Of a stretch of DNA of 64,000 nt, positions 1 to 9,711 are shown piece after piece. Made by a program: the position numbers and the translations under genes. The DNA is from JBMNGW01 sp050950025 (GTDB lineage: Bacteria; Spirochaetota; Spirochaetia; Sphaerochaetales; Sphaerochaetaceae), in assembly GCA_050950025.1 (NCBI GenBank), contig JBMNGW010000016.1, positions 108,384 to 172,383 on the forward strand, in the 5' to 3' direction. The notes under the pieces were generated by a model. That model was not told the DNA's origin. It worked only from the letters and a program-made list of their open reading frames with translations, and ran no database searches. Within the stretch, counting starts at the first letter, position 1, and each line of letters starts with the position of its first letter.

Positions 1-310
1 TGAGCTCTCTTAGACGGCGAGCGCCGACATCAAGCTTCATTTCGTCGTCTTTTTGCAAGACCGATACTTTCACTTTCCCCCACGGCATGTCCAAGCCGCC
101 CCTTTTGTTGACTTCATCAACAGCGAGCAACACACCCATTCTTTGGGTTTCTGCAACAGGAGCAAACTGACCGCTAAAAGAAGTCATAAAGCCAAGCTTA
201 TATTCGCTTGGATTTGCCTTCGCTGCCTGACCTTGCGCCCACACAGGTGTAATCATTGCCAGCATCACGATAAAGAATGCAGCAAATTTGATTACCTTCT
301 TTGTTGACAT
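1..310 (-). CDS. Branched-chain amino acid type ABC substrate-binding protein, N-terminal part
   Basis: Partial gene running off the left edge; 103 codons are visible. It starts at ATG 308-310 behind AGGAGGT. The protein opens with a classic signal peptide (MSTKKVIKFAAFF, hydrophobic core, cut after VWA) and continues YKLGFMTSFSGQFAPVAETQRMG, the start of Peripla_BP_6 (LivJ/LivK) proteins. This family binds amino acids or small organic acids in the periplasm and hands them to an ABC permease. The promoter upstream carries the same operator type as the sugar operons to the right, so it may feed the same pathway. Substrate unknown; family call fairly secure. Confidence 0.75.
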   Translation of the reverse strand, partial: MSTKKVIKFAAFFIVMLAMITPVWAQGQAAKANPSEYKLGFMTSFSGQFAPVAETQRMGVLLAVDEVNKRGGLDMPWGKVKVSVLQKDDEMKLDVGARRLREL

Positions 311-400
311 AAAGCTACCTCCTAAAGATTTTATGTCGATGCGAAACCACTTCAAAACCATACGGTTCCATATGTAGTTCGCCTAACACACAATGTACGA

Positions 401-441
401 TTGTATTACAGCGATTATATCATAGTGAACTACTATGTCAA
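401..441 (-). promoter_or_regulatory. Promoter with TTGT-N3-ACAA operator and internal palindrome
   Basis: Reading leftward: TTGACA (436-441), 16-nt spacer, TATAAT (414-419), then after 2 nt an operator-like site (401-411, TTGTATTACAG on the plus strand). The spacer itself holds a perfect inverted repeat ATAGT-N5-ACTAT (422-436), a second possible regulator site. It drives the binding-protein gene starting at 310. Confidence 0.65.
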
Positions 442-763
442 TAAAAAATTGAATTTTTTTTCACAGTTTTTCTATCTCTTTTTCAGCATGTGTTTTACTA
501 CAGCCACCTCATCTTTTTACACAGTTTAGTCGTACATTTCTCGGAAATTCACGATTTTTATCAGTCCTATTTCCCTAGGACAATCTGAAATAAAGACTAT
601 CATACATTCTCATTTTTTCAAGTTATTTATACATAAGCACCTATTCATACGATAGTTTTTTTCTCAATCGGCATCAGACAAATAGGTGTTTTGTCACCCT
701 GATTAGGAGAATCAACATGCGCCAAATCATCTAAATTTCAGGCGGTAAGCACAAGATTTTAGT
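442..763. other. Intergenic region without recognisable gene
   Basis: AT-rich stretch between the promoter of the binding-protein gene and the terminator of the SDR gene. A short dyad (TCCTA-N6-TAGGA near 565) is the only structure seen. No coding potential supported. Confidence 0.5.
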
Positions 764-810
764 AAAAAAACCGGAACAGCAACAACGATCTATTTTGTGC
801 TTGTTCCGGT
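764..810 (-). terminator. Rho-independent terminator after SDR gene
   Basis: On the minus strand ACCGGAACA pairs with TGTTCCGGT and is followed by seven T (764-770). It lies 20 nt past the SDR stop codon and ends the leftward catabolic operon. Confidence 0.8.
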
Positions 811-829
811 CATTAGGTAAGAAATAGGT

Positions 830-1600
830 TTAATGCAGGTATCTGCCACCGCTGACATCCAAGTTGATGCCGCTGATGTAAGAAGCTTCATCGGAAGCCA
901 AAAAGACCACCGCTGCTGCTATCTCGGCCGGGGTACTTAACCGCCGTAACGGGATGTTCTTAAGCGTCTGATCTCGTTCCTGCTGATCTTTGTCTTCCCA
1001 CAACCCTTTAACTCGATCCCCTGTCATTGTCACCGTAGGAGCAACTCCAGTCACCCGAATCCCTTTTGGACCCCAATCATAGGCCAACTGACGAGTCAAA
1101 CCTTCTACCCCAGCTTTAGCGGCCGTGTACTGCACTCCGGCTAAGCTCGCTCGGTAGTGAGCGGCCAATGCACTGATGTTCACTATCGCACCTTTACCCT
1201 GCTCTGCCATAATGGGTATCGCATGCTGACAGCAGAAAAATGCTCCCTTCAAATTCACGTTCACTACCAAGTCCCAGTGCTTCTCTTCTATCTCATCAAG
1301 CTTGTAAGGGGTGTTCAACGCTCCACCGGCATTGTTAACCAGGATGTCTATGCTCCCCAGCTCACTTTTAACAGCATCCATCACTGCCTTGACTTTGGAA
1401 CTGTTAGTTACATCCATCACATGTCCCACTGCCGGATACCCAAGATCCTTAAGCTCTGAAACGGCTTTCTCTATCTGGGCTTGGTTCACATCGGTTATCA
1501 CCAATTGTGCTCCCTCAGCTCCCAAGGCTTTAGCTATCGCCAACCCCATCCCCTGGGCGGAGCCGGTGACTATCGCTACCCTTTTCTCTAATCTTCTCAT
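830..1600 (-). CDS. SDR-family oxidoreductase
   Basis: Short-chain dehydrogenase/reductase of 256 aa, the usual length. Visible: the nucleotide-binding TGSAQGMG (about residues 12-19), NNAG near 90, catalytic Ser in NISA near 144 and the YTAAK dyad near 160, plus the C-terminal SGINLDVSGG. It should oxidise or reduce a hydroxyl/keto group with NAD(P). It is the last gene of the leftward catabolic operon and one of the few there without a frameshift. The start is preceded by AAGGGGAAACGAG. Substrate not deducible; with the creatininase-like, aldolase and alcohol dehydrogenase neighbours it probably acts on a sugar-derived acid or polyol. Confidence 0.85.
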   Translation of the reverse strand: MRRLEKRVAIVTGSAQGMGLAIAKALGAEGAQLVITDVNQAQIEKAVSELKDLGYPAVGHVMDVTNSSKVKAVMDAVKSELGSIDILVNNAGGALNTPYKLDEIEEKHWDLVVNVNLKGAFFCCQHAIPIMAEQGKGAIVNISALAAHYRASLAGVQYTAAKAGVEGLTRQLAYDWGPKGIRVTGVAPTVTMTGDRVKGLWEDKDQQERDQTLKNIPLRRLSTPAEIAAAVVFLASDEASYISGINLDVSGGRYLH

Positions 1601-1682
1601 CTCGTTTCCCCTTCATGCACAACATTGCCCCGTGCTCTTGGGCACAGGGCAATAAGTAACTTCTTTCGTCAAGGACGCTTCA

Positions 1683-2616
1683 TTAGGCACGGTTGGTGAA
1701 GTGGCGCTTCGAAAGATCTACTTTCACGTCCATCTTCTTCACTTCCTCTACCAAAGCGGCCAACGCACTGGGCGGCAACTTCAAAGTATTTCTCGCCCTT
1801 CCTCTTTCGCCGAGCGAAGGGGGTTACCAATCGTGGCGGTGTCAGAGTACTCATGGTGCTCCATCGGCACCCACATGCTCTCAGCTCCCATGAATGTCAC
1901 AAAACCAGATCCATCATGCTTGCTGAACTTATCGCCCATAAAGCGCGGGGCATGGGTGCGGTCCTGACGGGCACGGCCCATTGCAATCGAACTCGGGCAA
2001 TAGGCCCAAGCGGTGCTGGTCTCAAGCTCTCCTGCATGCCAGCCCGGAGTCTCTACTTTCGGTCCTTCCATGATGTCTTCTACAATGCTGAAGGTTCTTT
2101 CGGTGGGGGGTCTTGTACCAACCAACAAATGCGCCAGTCTCATAGCGAATCTTGCGCCGAATGTCGTCAACTACTTTCGAGTTACTTCCATGGTGGGTGA
2201 CGAAAATCATCTTGTTGTAACCATGGTAAAATAAGGCTCATTGCCAAATCATACACTACCGAGCGGTAGGTGTTGCCGCTGAAAGTCAGCGTACCGGGTT
2301 CCTTTGAACACTTCACCCATGTGGTGCGGCGAATACCCTACGGGAATCAACGGGGTGTACAGCGTATCGCAAAGCGGGGCTGCCTGCTCGATTACTCCCA
2401 TCGCGGTGAAAACTATCTGTCCCTAAAGGGACAATGGTCGCCGTGCTTCTCTGTCGATCCCATCGATACAATAATCGTATCGTTAGTCGCCAAGTGCTTC
2501 GCTACATCAGTAAAACCAAGCTCGCTCAAATTGTAGGACTTCGCTCACTCCATCCCTTCAAACTTCTTAATTGCTGCTTGCTCTTCTGCTGCGGTCATTT
2601 CACGCTTCTCTTTCAT
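1683..2616 (-). pseudogene. Creatininase-family amidohydrolase, frameshifted
   Basis: Reading across frames gives one creatininase-type protein of about 310 aa. Seen in order: MGSTEKHGDHCP (metal-site region), GYSPHHMGE, VTHHGSN, and the family hallmark WHAGELETS, ending FTNRA. The family hydrolyses cyclic amides or amides at a two-metal centre. Good RBS (AGGAGGAACGC, ATG at 2616). An in-frame TGA sits where TGG is expected after GME, and frames change near 2440, 2230, 2120 and 1800. Most conserved residues survive, so the damage is recent or artefactual. Its place between a DapA-like aldolase and an SDR suggests a pathway with an amide or lactam intermediate (inference). Confidence 0.7.
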
Positions 2617-2693
2617 GCGTTCCTCCTAAATACATATTTTTTCATTATTCGTTTACTAAATGCTGCCTATAAGACAGCTCTACACTAACCTAA

Positions 2694-3600
2694 TTAAAAA
2701 ATCCACTGCTTCGACAAGTCGGCTTCCAAGCTCTTCTTCTCTTCTGCACTTAATCCACTCATCGGCCGACGCGGTACGCCTCCGGCAAACCCGGCATAAT
2801 CCATGGCAAACTTCACCCCAGCTACTCCATACTGACCGCTGACTTTCTTATTCAAATCTACCAAGCGAGTGTTCAGCTCTGCTGCCTCGGCTTTCTTACC
2901 TTCTGTGTACAAGCGGTAAAAATCTCCGCACGCTTGGGGAATGACGTTCGCCAATGAAAGCACGCCGCCACTTGCCAACCGGCTTCCAGTAAATCATCGC
3001 ACATACCCAGCACTGCCAGCTAACACACTAAAATCATCCCGGTCATAGGCACAGTTCGCTTTCCAGCTCTCACGTCCACTGTCTATTATTCCTGCTACAT
3101 TCGCATGAGCACTTACCGCTTCTACAACAGCAGTGCTTATTTACCAACCCAGCTGCTACTGAAGGATTGTTGTATAACACTACCGGAATCGGCGAAGCAT
3201 CGGCTACTTCCAAGATATGCGAAATCAACGCGGCATCGGTCATCTTCTTAACAAAAAAATTGGGCATAAGCAAACTTACACTGCTTACCCCAATTTTCTG
3301 CTGCCTGCTTGGTTAATCGAATCGTCTCTCGGGTACTTTCTACTCCCGTTCCTGCCATCACTACCATCTCAGAGCAGGCACTGCTAACCGCCAAGCTCAA
3401 GAACCTTCACACGCTCCGCTTCACTAAGGGTCTTAAACTCTCCGTTCGTCCCAAGAATAAAGTAGCCTTTGATTCCACTGCCGTTCATCTTCTCGATGTT
3501 CTTCTTATATCCAGCATAATCTACTTCATCATTAACAAACGGTTGTGCACATCGGAGCATACACCCCTCTAAGCAACTCTTTTATGGTCTCTTGGTTCAT
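2694..3600 (-). pseudogene. DapA/NanA-type class I aldolase, frameshifted
   Basis: Three frames together give a full-length dihydrodipicolinate-synthase superfamily protein: start MNQETIKELLRGVYAPMCTT (ATG 3598-3600, RBS AGAGGAGATTAT), the LGTNGEFKTLSE loop, VVLYNNPSVAAG with the catalytic Tyr, and the C-terminal GVAGVKFAMDYAGF. These enzymes cleave or make 2-keto-3-deoxy acids through a Schiff base. At least three frameshifts plus damage around 3000-3070, where the catalytic lysine region should be. A second, intact DapA-like gene lies at 23489-24391. Probably inactive as written. Confidence 0.7.
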
Positions 3601-3602
3601 AT

Positions 3603-4851
3603 AATCTCCTCTTACCCTATAGATGCGAATAATTTTTCTTACTGCTTTATCGACAAACTCATTGTCGTTGATATGCAGGTCATACTCTGTGTACTCAATA
3701 CGTGGCAACAAATGCTTTTTAAAAGAAGCAATGAAAGCTGCATTGCCCTCTGGATCCCAGTGCTCGCGTCCTTCGGTATCGGGGAAAGAGAATCCTTTAA
3801 GCGGTACCATTACCGACACATCTCCTGTTGACTTGTTGATTTCTCTCTGCGGCAATTCTGCCAACTTCAGTCAGCTCTTCTGCAGTTCAATCGCACTGAA
3901 CGTTAGCATTGGGTTGTGCACTAAGTGCTTGCGCTCTTTTTTCAACTTCTCATCCAAAGAAGCAAGCGGTCCCAAAACTGCGTAGTTGACGCTCCCGGGG
4001 GCTATGACTTGAGGAACTGCCAATCGTGCGGCTGCTTCAAGACGTCCTTCACGAATTGATCCGTGTAACCCCCCGTAGTAGCGATCTCCGATTTCATGCA
4101 TGTTCAAATCAAGTACGCCAACAAAGCGTCCCTCTTCAATCATCTCTTCCATGGCAATGCCACCAGTCCCGTTTTGATGAAAAGCCCACAAACTCGTAAC
4201 CGGCTGCCTCTATTAGGCTTTTGGCTCGCATGGCTCCTGGGGTGGTGGTCCCAAGCATCGATACTCCGATGGCTCCTTTAGTAACCTGCGTATCTGCTTT
4301 GGTTTTCTGAGCCTGTTTGACCATGGCACAGATGCCGGCAGCAGCAACTGTCAAAGACACTGCGAGTTACGAAATTGATACCTAAAATATCGGCAACCGA
4401 ATGCATCATAATGATGTCTTTGGTTCCCACAAACGGGCCAAAAGTGGCCGTTCCCGAAGCTTACGGTAGTAACCATGAATTTAGGCACACCAAATGGAAG
4501 GGTCCGCATTGCAGCAGTGCTGATAGCGGTCCCCTGTGCTCCGCCTAGACCCAAAACAGCATCAATTTTCCCCTCATCAAAGAGGCGCTTAGTCATCTTC
4601 TCTGTTCCGGCAATGATGGTATCGATGCATTCGCCCTTATTTTTAGTGCGGTACAGTTCCTTAGCATCAATGCCGAGCTGCTTCTTGAACAATTTGATCG
4701 GCAGTGATGTCAACCTCCCCGTCAAAGGGGAGGAACATCCCGGTGTTCATAATTAATGTATCAACTCCATTGCGAAGCAACTTGATCGCGGGCATAGTAA
4801 GCCTCTTCACTTTTTGTATCCATGGTTGCAATGATTAGTATCTGTCGGCAT
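3603..4851 (-). pseudogene. Tm-1-like/UPF0261 family protein, frameshifted
   Basis: Composite protein: ATMDTKSEEAYYARD near the N-terminus, the glycine-rich LGLGGAQGTAISTAAMRTL, VSMLGTTTPG, then the second domain with VAPGSVNYAVLG-like residues and the C-terminal GFSFPDTEGREHWDPEGN. This is the two-domain Tm-1/UPF0261 layout (ATP-binding domain plus TIM-like domain), about 410 aa. Start ATG 4849-4851 follows AGGAGTAGGC and overlaps the end of the alcohol dehydrogenase. The C-terminal frame has no stop and reads into the aldolase gene, so a stop was probably displaced. The family has no settled general reaction; it recurs in sugar-acid gene clusters. Confidence 0.65.
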
Positions 4852-5933
4852 GCCTACTCCTGCGGGTTTTGAAATAACTTTAATAGCTCCGTCAATTCGT
4901 TCATTGAACGTCTTGAAGGGCCAAATCAATCTGATCTATGGGAAAGGTGTGAGTAATCAAGGGCTTTAAGTCCACCATGCCTTTATTCAGCATCGCTACC
5001 GCTCGACCCCACATTGGCCCATCCCTCTCCACGGACGGTGTAAATATACTTATTGTTCAATGCCAAATCTTCAAAATCTGCAGCTATCGGTACATGCGAA
5101 AAGCCTAACAGCAGAATCTTTCCCATCCGCTTACTTGCCTTAATAGCTAAAGACATGCCACTTTCACTGCCGCTAGACTCTATCACATAATCACAGCCTA
5201 TCCCATTGGTCTCATCCATGATCACTTCATACGGGTCCTGCTCTGTTGTATCTATAATGATATCTGCTCCAGTCTGCTTGGCTATCTCCAAGCGACTTTT
5301 GCGTGTCCCTAGCAAAAAGACTTTCTCCGCTCCAAGTGCTTTTTGCGGCCTTGCACTGAGCTTAATCCCAACGGTCCAGGTCCTAATTATAACGACATTC
5401 TGACCGGCTATAAAGCCTCCCAAGGTCTCTATCCCATACAACACACACCCAAGGTTCGTTGCCAAAGAGGCTTCTTCCATACTCACGCTATCGGCTATCT
5501 TGTGTACCGTATTGATGTGGTTAATCGCATATTGCGCATTGCCACCTTTAGTCGTAAATCCATTGGCCCGGTGCCCTTTGGCTCGATTACCATAGTTCAA
5601 GCAGGCCACATAATCGCCTAAGCGACAGTTGCGACACCTTCCACAGCCGCCGTGGGCTTCTACCGTTACTCGGTCCCCTATGGCAAACTCATCAACTGTT
5701 GATCCTAGGCCGACTACCGTCCCAGCATACTCATGACCAATAATGTGTTCGCCATACGGTAGCTGTCCGGGCATCGGTTTATGAATCAAAGAGACATCTG
5801 TACCACATAAGGCACAAGAATCCACTTTGATTAACACATCAGCTTCTCCAGGGGACGGTACGTCCACCATCTGTATCTCAAGCTGATCAGGGCCAACTAA
5901 AACTACAGCTTTCATCTTCTCAGGTATCGTCAA
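4807..5933 (-). CDS. Zinc-dependent alcohol/polyol dehydrogenase 1 (frameshifted at C-end)
   Basis: Medium-chain dehydrogenase: catalytic zinc ligands CALCGTD and GHEYAG, structural zinc motif C-x2-C-x2-C-x7-C (CGRCRNCRLGDYVAC), then the Rossmann half. First gene of the leftward operon. I prefer TTG at 5931-5933 as start (GGGAGG six nt upstream, giving MTIPEKMKAVV, parallel to MDIPKKM in the paralogue at 6272). The coenzyme motif reads VVIIRTWTVGI instead of an expected G-x-G-x-x-G: three single-base insertions (near 5384, 5351 and 5340-5344) cancel out, and removing them restores IIGPGPLGL. Another shift near 5010 moves the C-terminus (PLITHTFP...INVISKP-like end) to a new frame. Confidence 0.75.
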
Positions 5934-5978
5934 TTCAAGCCTCCCCTTTTGTGCAATCCTTAACAGAACATTGTAGGA

Positions 5979-6023
5979 CTGCATGACAATCTAAATCTAC
6001 CAACAACTCCTATTTGTTGTCAA
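5979..6023 (-). promoter_or_regulatory. Leftward promoter with operator-like site
   Basis: Minus strand: TTGACA (6018-6023), 18 nt, TAGATT (5994-5999), 4 nt, then TTGTCATGCAG (5979-5989). It resembles TTGTCATACAA in the transaldolase promoter and has the same spacing to the -10 box. Drives the alcohol dehydrogenase 1 operon. Confidence 0.6.
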
Positions 6024-6068
6024 TCTGCCCAAGCAAACCAACCACTTCTGCGGCACCGCTTTTAGCAT

Positions 6069-6126
6069 TTGACAAGATAGCGATTACAGCATAGAATCCT
6101 ATCAGACGTTTTACTGTATTACAGTA
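6069..6126 (+). promoter_or_regulatory. Rightward promoter with palindromic operator
   Basis: TTGACA (6069-6074), 17 nt, TAGAAT (6092-6097), then a perfect dyad TACTGTATTACAGTA (6112-6126) downstream of the expected start. Its core CTGTATTACAG is the same class as the other TTGT-N3-ACAA sites. Drives the operon starting at 6272. Confidence 0.65.
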
Positions 6127-6271
6127 TAACATTAAAGCCGTGGGATTGCATGTTTAATTTTTTGCTTTCTGCGGTTTGATGGCCGGTATGAATGGAGCTT
6201 CCACAGTTGGTCAGCACCGGAAAACGATGTTTATAACAATTGCCTTTGGGGCAAAGGAAGAGGAGAAAGCA

Positions 6272-7348
6272 ATGGATATTCCCAAGAAGATGAGAGCAGC
6301 AGTGCTCTACGGTTTAGAAGATATCAGGGTTGTTGAGCGAGATGTTCCCGTTCCTGCAGAGTATGAGGTTCTCATTAAAGTTGAGTCCTGCGGAGTCTGC
6401 GGTGGGGATGTAAAAATCATTTCTCGCGGAATTCCCAACATGCCTCCATTCGGCGAATTCATCATTGGCCATGAATACTCGGGAGTTATTGTTTAAAAAA
6501 CACCCCTCCGTACATGAGTTCGAAATTGGCGATCGCGTTACTGTTGAAGTCCATAAAGGGGGTGCGACCGCTGTCAGAACTGCCGCCAGGGCATGTACAC
6601 TGCCTGTCTTAACTACGGCAATAAAGAGATGGGTCACAGAGCTAACGGTTTTACCACTAACGGTGGTTTTGCCGAGTATGTTGTCAACCATGTCAACACG
6701 CTGACAAAAATGCCCGATAATATCACCTTCGACCAAGCAGCCATCGTCACCACAGCCGGCACACCGTTGTTCGGTATTGAGAAGATGGGCGGCTGGATTG
6801 CCGGTTTCTCAGTGGCAGTCATTGGTCCCGGAGCTATTGGCTTGATGGCCGTCCAAAGTGCTAAAGCCCTTGGTGCCGATAAGGTCATTTTAACTGGAAC
6901 TCGTGACGATCGCCTTGAGCTGGGAGCTTCTTTGGGAGCAGACCACATCGTCCAACTCCAAAAAAGAAGACGTTGTAAAGAAAGTAAAAGAGTACACCAA
7001 CGGCCTAGGAGCCGACCTTACACTGGTAGCCGCTGGCAGCAGCGAAGCCTTACAGACCGCCATCGAAATCACCCGTCGCGGGTGCTAATATGGTTCTGTT
7101 GGCTCACTTTGATGATCCGATTAACAATGTTGACATCGGAGCAGCTGTTTTCAGAGGCAATGAGTATTTATACAGTGCGAGGAGAAGGAAGCAGCACCGT
7201 TAAAAGCGCTTTGTCGCTGATGCACAGAGGCTTGATTAATGCTGATCCGTTAATTACCCATCACTTCTCCCTCGATGATATCAACGAGGCATTCCGCACC
7301 TTCAGGGCGCGTGAAGCCAACGCACTGAAAGTCATTGTAAAGCCATAG
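6272..7348 (+). pseudogene. Zinc-dependent alcohol/polyol dehydrogenase 2, frameshifted
   Basis: Paralogue of the divergent gene at 5933. Start ATG 6272 behind AGGAGAAAGCA: MDIPKKMRAAVLYG. Catalytic zinc region CGVCGGD and IIGHEYSG, then a frame break near 6490; the structural-zinc loop appears in another frame (MYTACLNYGNK); the Rossmann motif is intact (VAVIGPGAIGLMAVQ), a break near 6950-7085 alters VQ...NSKKEDVVKK, and the end LKVIVKP is in frame. About 358 aa when joined. First gene of the rightward operon with isomerase, cupin and OsmC genes. Expected role: NAD(P)-linked oxidation of a sugar or polyol. Confidence 0.7.
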
Positions 7349-7374
7349 AGGCAAAAACACATTAGGAGGAAATT

Positions 7375-8299
7375 GTGTCTGAATTTTCTATGTATAACAA
7401 CATGAAAGTCGGAATCGTACACTTCAAGGCCTTCCCTTCAGTTGTAAACGGGGTAGGACCGGTTGTGGAGACTTTGCGCAAACTGGTTGAGGATGATTTT
7501 TGGACCGCTATCGAAGTCGGTATGGTCAAGGACGTCAAAGCCAGAAACGAGGCTCGCAAGTTGCTCGAAATTTCTCATATGGAAGTTTGCTATGCAACGC
7601 AGCCCAAAGTTTTGTCCAACAAGCTGAATCTCAACTCGTTTGACAAAAAAGAGCGCAACCAAGCTATCAGCTCGGTAAAAAGTGCCGTTGACGAAGCTTA
7701 CGATTTGACTGCCACTCGTGTCCGCTTGATTTCAGGCAAGGACCCCGGAGAGGAGAGAAGAGAAGAGGCTAAGGATATTCTTGTCGACTCGATTAGCGAA
7801 ATCATTGATTATGCTAACGAGCAGGGCAAACTGTTCTTCACCCTTAAGATCTTCGACCGCGATATCGACAAATGTTCTTTGATCGGTCACTTCAAAGATG
7901 CTGCCGACGTAGCTGAAAAGCTCTCCAAGCGTTTTGATAACTTCGGTCTGCTAAGCGACCTTTCGCACTTCCCGCTTTTGGGGTGAAGATCCGAAGGACG
8001 CCATCCCTCTTATCGAGAAGTATCCGCTTGATTTCCACATTGGAAACTGTGTGATGAAGGAGCGCAGACATCCGCTGTATGGCGATTTGCAACCGCGCTT
8101 CGGCGTTCCCGGCGGAGAGCTTGACACTGAAGACGTTATCAAGTATTTCCAATTATTGAAGGATCGTAAGCTTATTGGCTCTGGCAAGAAGCCCGTAGTC
8201 AGCGCTGAAGTAAGGCCCCTGCTCGCCGAAGAGTATTCTGAAGCGATTATTGCCAACACCAAGCGCGTCATCAAAGAGGCTTGGGCTGCTGTCAACTAG
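7375..8299 (+). CDS. Xylose-isomerase-like TIM-barrel protein (one frameshift)
   Basis: Start GTG 7375 with AGGAGGA four nt upstream, 26 nt after the dehydrogenase. Joined over a single extra G in GGGG at 7980-7983, it gives about 307 aa. Features of the AP-endonuclease-2/sugar isomerase fold: KIFDRDIDK, LLSDLSHFPL (metal Asp and His), HIGNCV, and GDLQPRFG near the end of the barrel, then SAEVRPL with the likely last metal Glu. Such proteins isomerise or epimerise sugars, sugar phosphates or keto acids with a divalent metal. Substrate unknown; the position after a polyol dehydrogenase fits isomerisation of the oxidised product. Confidence 0.75.
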
Positions 8300-8335
8300 C
8301 ATTCGCTTTTGCGAAAGCTACATCATTCACTGCGT

Positions 8336-8364
8336 GCTGCATCCATCCGCAAGGAGGATGCAGC
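8336..8364 (+). repeat. Intergenic stem-loop before cupin gene
   Basis: GCTGCATCC (8336-8344) pairs with GGATGCAGC (8356-8364); the loop contains AAGGA. There is no T-tract, so it looks like an mRNA-processing or stabilising hairpin rather than a terminator. Confidence 0.5.
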
Positions 8365-8398
8365 TTCGTATAAGAAATAACGGAAGGAGGAAAGAAAA

Positions 8399-8783
8399 AT
8401 GTCTGAAGATAAGAGAGACAAATACATTTTTTACTGTTGATGACATTCCTTGGAAATCGACCCACGGAGGTTCGGTTAAATCAAAGCTCATTTTGGATGA
8501 AGACCACGGTGGACCAACACGCTTCTCGCTTTTGGTTAACTCAATGAGAGCCGGCTTGAACTGCAAGCACGACACTCCGGGACACTTCCATGAGGAAGAG
8601 CACTTTTTGTACGTCACCGATGGTACCGGTGGTGTTTCGATTGATGGCGTTGTCTACGAAGTAGAGCCCGGCGATGTTGTCTACATCCCGCCGAAAGCAG
8701 TGCACTACATTTTCGCCGACCCCATTGGGGATATGACCTACTTGGTGCTCTATTCACCCGGCGGGCCTGAAAAGAGTCTTTAA
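8399..8783 (+). CDS. Small cupin protein (one frameshift near the start)
   Basis: Start ATG 8399 behind GGAAGGAGGAAAGAAAA. Six T at 8427-8432 instead of five shift the frame; corrected, the protein is MSEDKRDKYIFTVDDIPW and so on, about 127 aa. Cupin motif 1 is GHFHEEEHFLYVTDG (metal ligands H, H, E) and motif 2 PGDVVYIPPKAVHY (last His). Single-domain cupins bind a metal and either catalyse sugar isomerisation or bind effectors. Context (between a TIM-barrel isomerase and OsmC in the operon) suggests a small sugar isomerase or mutarotase-like helper. Confidence 0.75.
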
Positions 8784-8798
8784 GGCAAAGGAGTAGAC

Positions 8799-9209
8799 AT
8801 GTCTTCAGAACTATCAGAGATTAAGGTAAATTTTCTTGGGCGCCGCCAAATCAGTGTTGACTATAGAGGGAATACGATTCTCACCGACCAGCCGGTTAGC
8901 GCTGGGGGAGATGGACAGGCTCCAACAGGCTTCGATTTATACGTCGTCTCTTTGGCTGCTTGTGCCGGCTTTTACGTCCAGCTTTTCTGCTTGAAACGGC
9001 AGATTCCACTCGATTCTGTTTCGATGAGCATGGTGCCAGTATTTGATCCGGAAACCGATTTACTCTCTAATTTTAATCTTGTCGTCAAAACGAATGACCA
9101 ATTCCCGGAGAAATACAAAAAGACAATTCACAACTTGATCGATCAATGTTCAGTGAAGAAAAGTCTTGAAAATCCGCCAAAGGTAAACATCGAGCTTGCC
9201 GACATGTAA
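8799..9209 (+). CDS. OsmC-family protein
   Basis: 136 aa, start ATG behind AAGGAGTAGAC, 15 nt after the cupin stop. OsmC/YhfA fold residues: GFDLYVVSLAACAGFYVQ with the first redox Cys and NLIDQCSVKKSLE with the second Cys, the pair that reduces organic hydroperoxides. Last gene before a strong terminator. In this operon it may protect against reactive carbonyl or peroxide products, or may be a family member adapted to a catabolic thioester or carbonyl (inference). Confidence 0.8.
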   Translation: MSSELSEIKVNFLGRRQISVDYRGNTILTDQPVSAGGDGQAPTGFDLYVVSLAACAGFYVQLFCLKRQIPLDSVSMSMVPVFDPETDLLSNFNLVVKTNDQFPEKYKKTIHNLIDQCSVKKSLENPPKVNIELADM

Positions 9210-9220
9210 ATTGTCGCCTT

Positions 9221-9255
9221 AAAAAACATCCCTTTTTTAGGGATGTTTTTTTTTT
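9221..9255 (+). terminator. Terminator between convergent operons
   Basis: AACATCCC pairs with GGGATGTT around a T-rich loop and runs into a T-tract (to 9255). The A-run on the left arm means it can also work for leftward transcription arriving from the RidA gene. Confidence 0.85.
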
Positions 9256-9266
9256 GCCTTAATCGG

Positions 9267-9666
9267 TCAATCTTTATAAGCGACCAAATCGATTTCAATC
9301 AACGCATCTCGTGCTAAGGCAACAACGCCAATGGTTTGTGCGAACCGGCTCGCGTCCGCTAATGAACTGCTTCTCATAAACAGTGTTCATCCCACCGATA
9401 TCGCGGGGAAGATTCTTTAAAAAGACACGGGCGCTCATCACATGTTCTGGTCTCGTAACCGGCAGCTTTAAAGATTCTCCAAATATTTTTGAAGACCATT
9501 TCTGTTTGCTCTTCAATAGTCTCTGGCAACGGAGCTTCTGGGTTATCGGGGGTCGACTGGAATTTGGCCCGCCATGAAAAATAGGCCGTTTTTCACTGTT
9601 CCATGACGATAAGGACCGAAGGTATTTTGGCATGTCGTCGGGTCTGATGATGGTAATATCAGCCAT
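9267..9666 (-). pseudogene. RidA family protein, frameshifted copy
   Basis: Close paralogue of the intact RidA at 10944-11339: MADITIIRPDDMPK start, middle part broken by indels at about 9470-9590, then PEHVMSARVFLKNLPRDIGGMNTVY, and the end LIEIDLVAYKD in a third frame (stop TGA 9267-9269). RBS GAAAAGGAGAAATACCT. Last gene of the ABC/RidA operon. Single-domain RidA enzymes hydrolyse reactive enamine/imine intermediates. Non-functional as written. Confidence 0.75.
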
Positions 9667-9686
9667 AGGTATTTCTCCTTTTCTAA

Positions 9687-9711
9687 AGCCCCTCCTTTAA
9701 GAAGAGGGGCT
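9687..9711 (-). repeat. Stem-loop after second binding-protein gene
   Basis: GAGGGGCT/AGCCCCTC hairpin directly behind the binding-protein gene, without a T-tract. Similar hairpins follow the other binding-protein gene (16220-16248) and the RidA gene (10899-10926). In transport operons such hairpins commonly keep the binding-protein mRNA stable. Confidence 0.5.
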
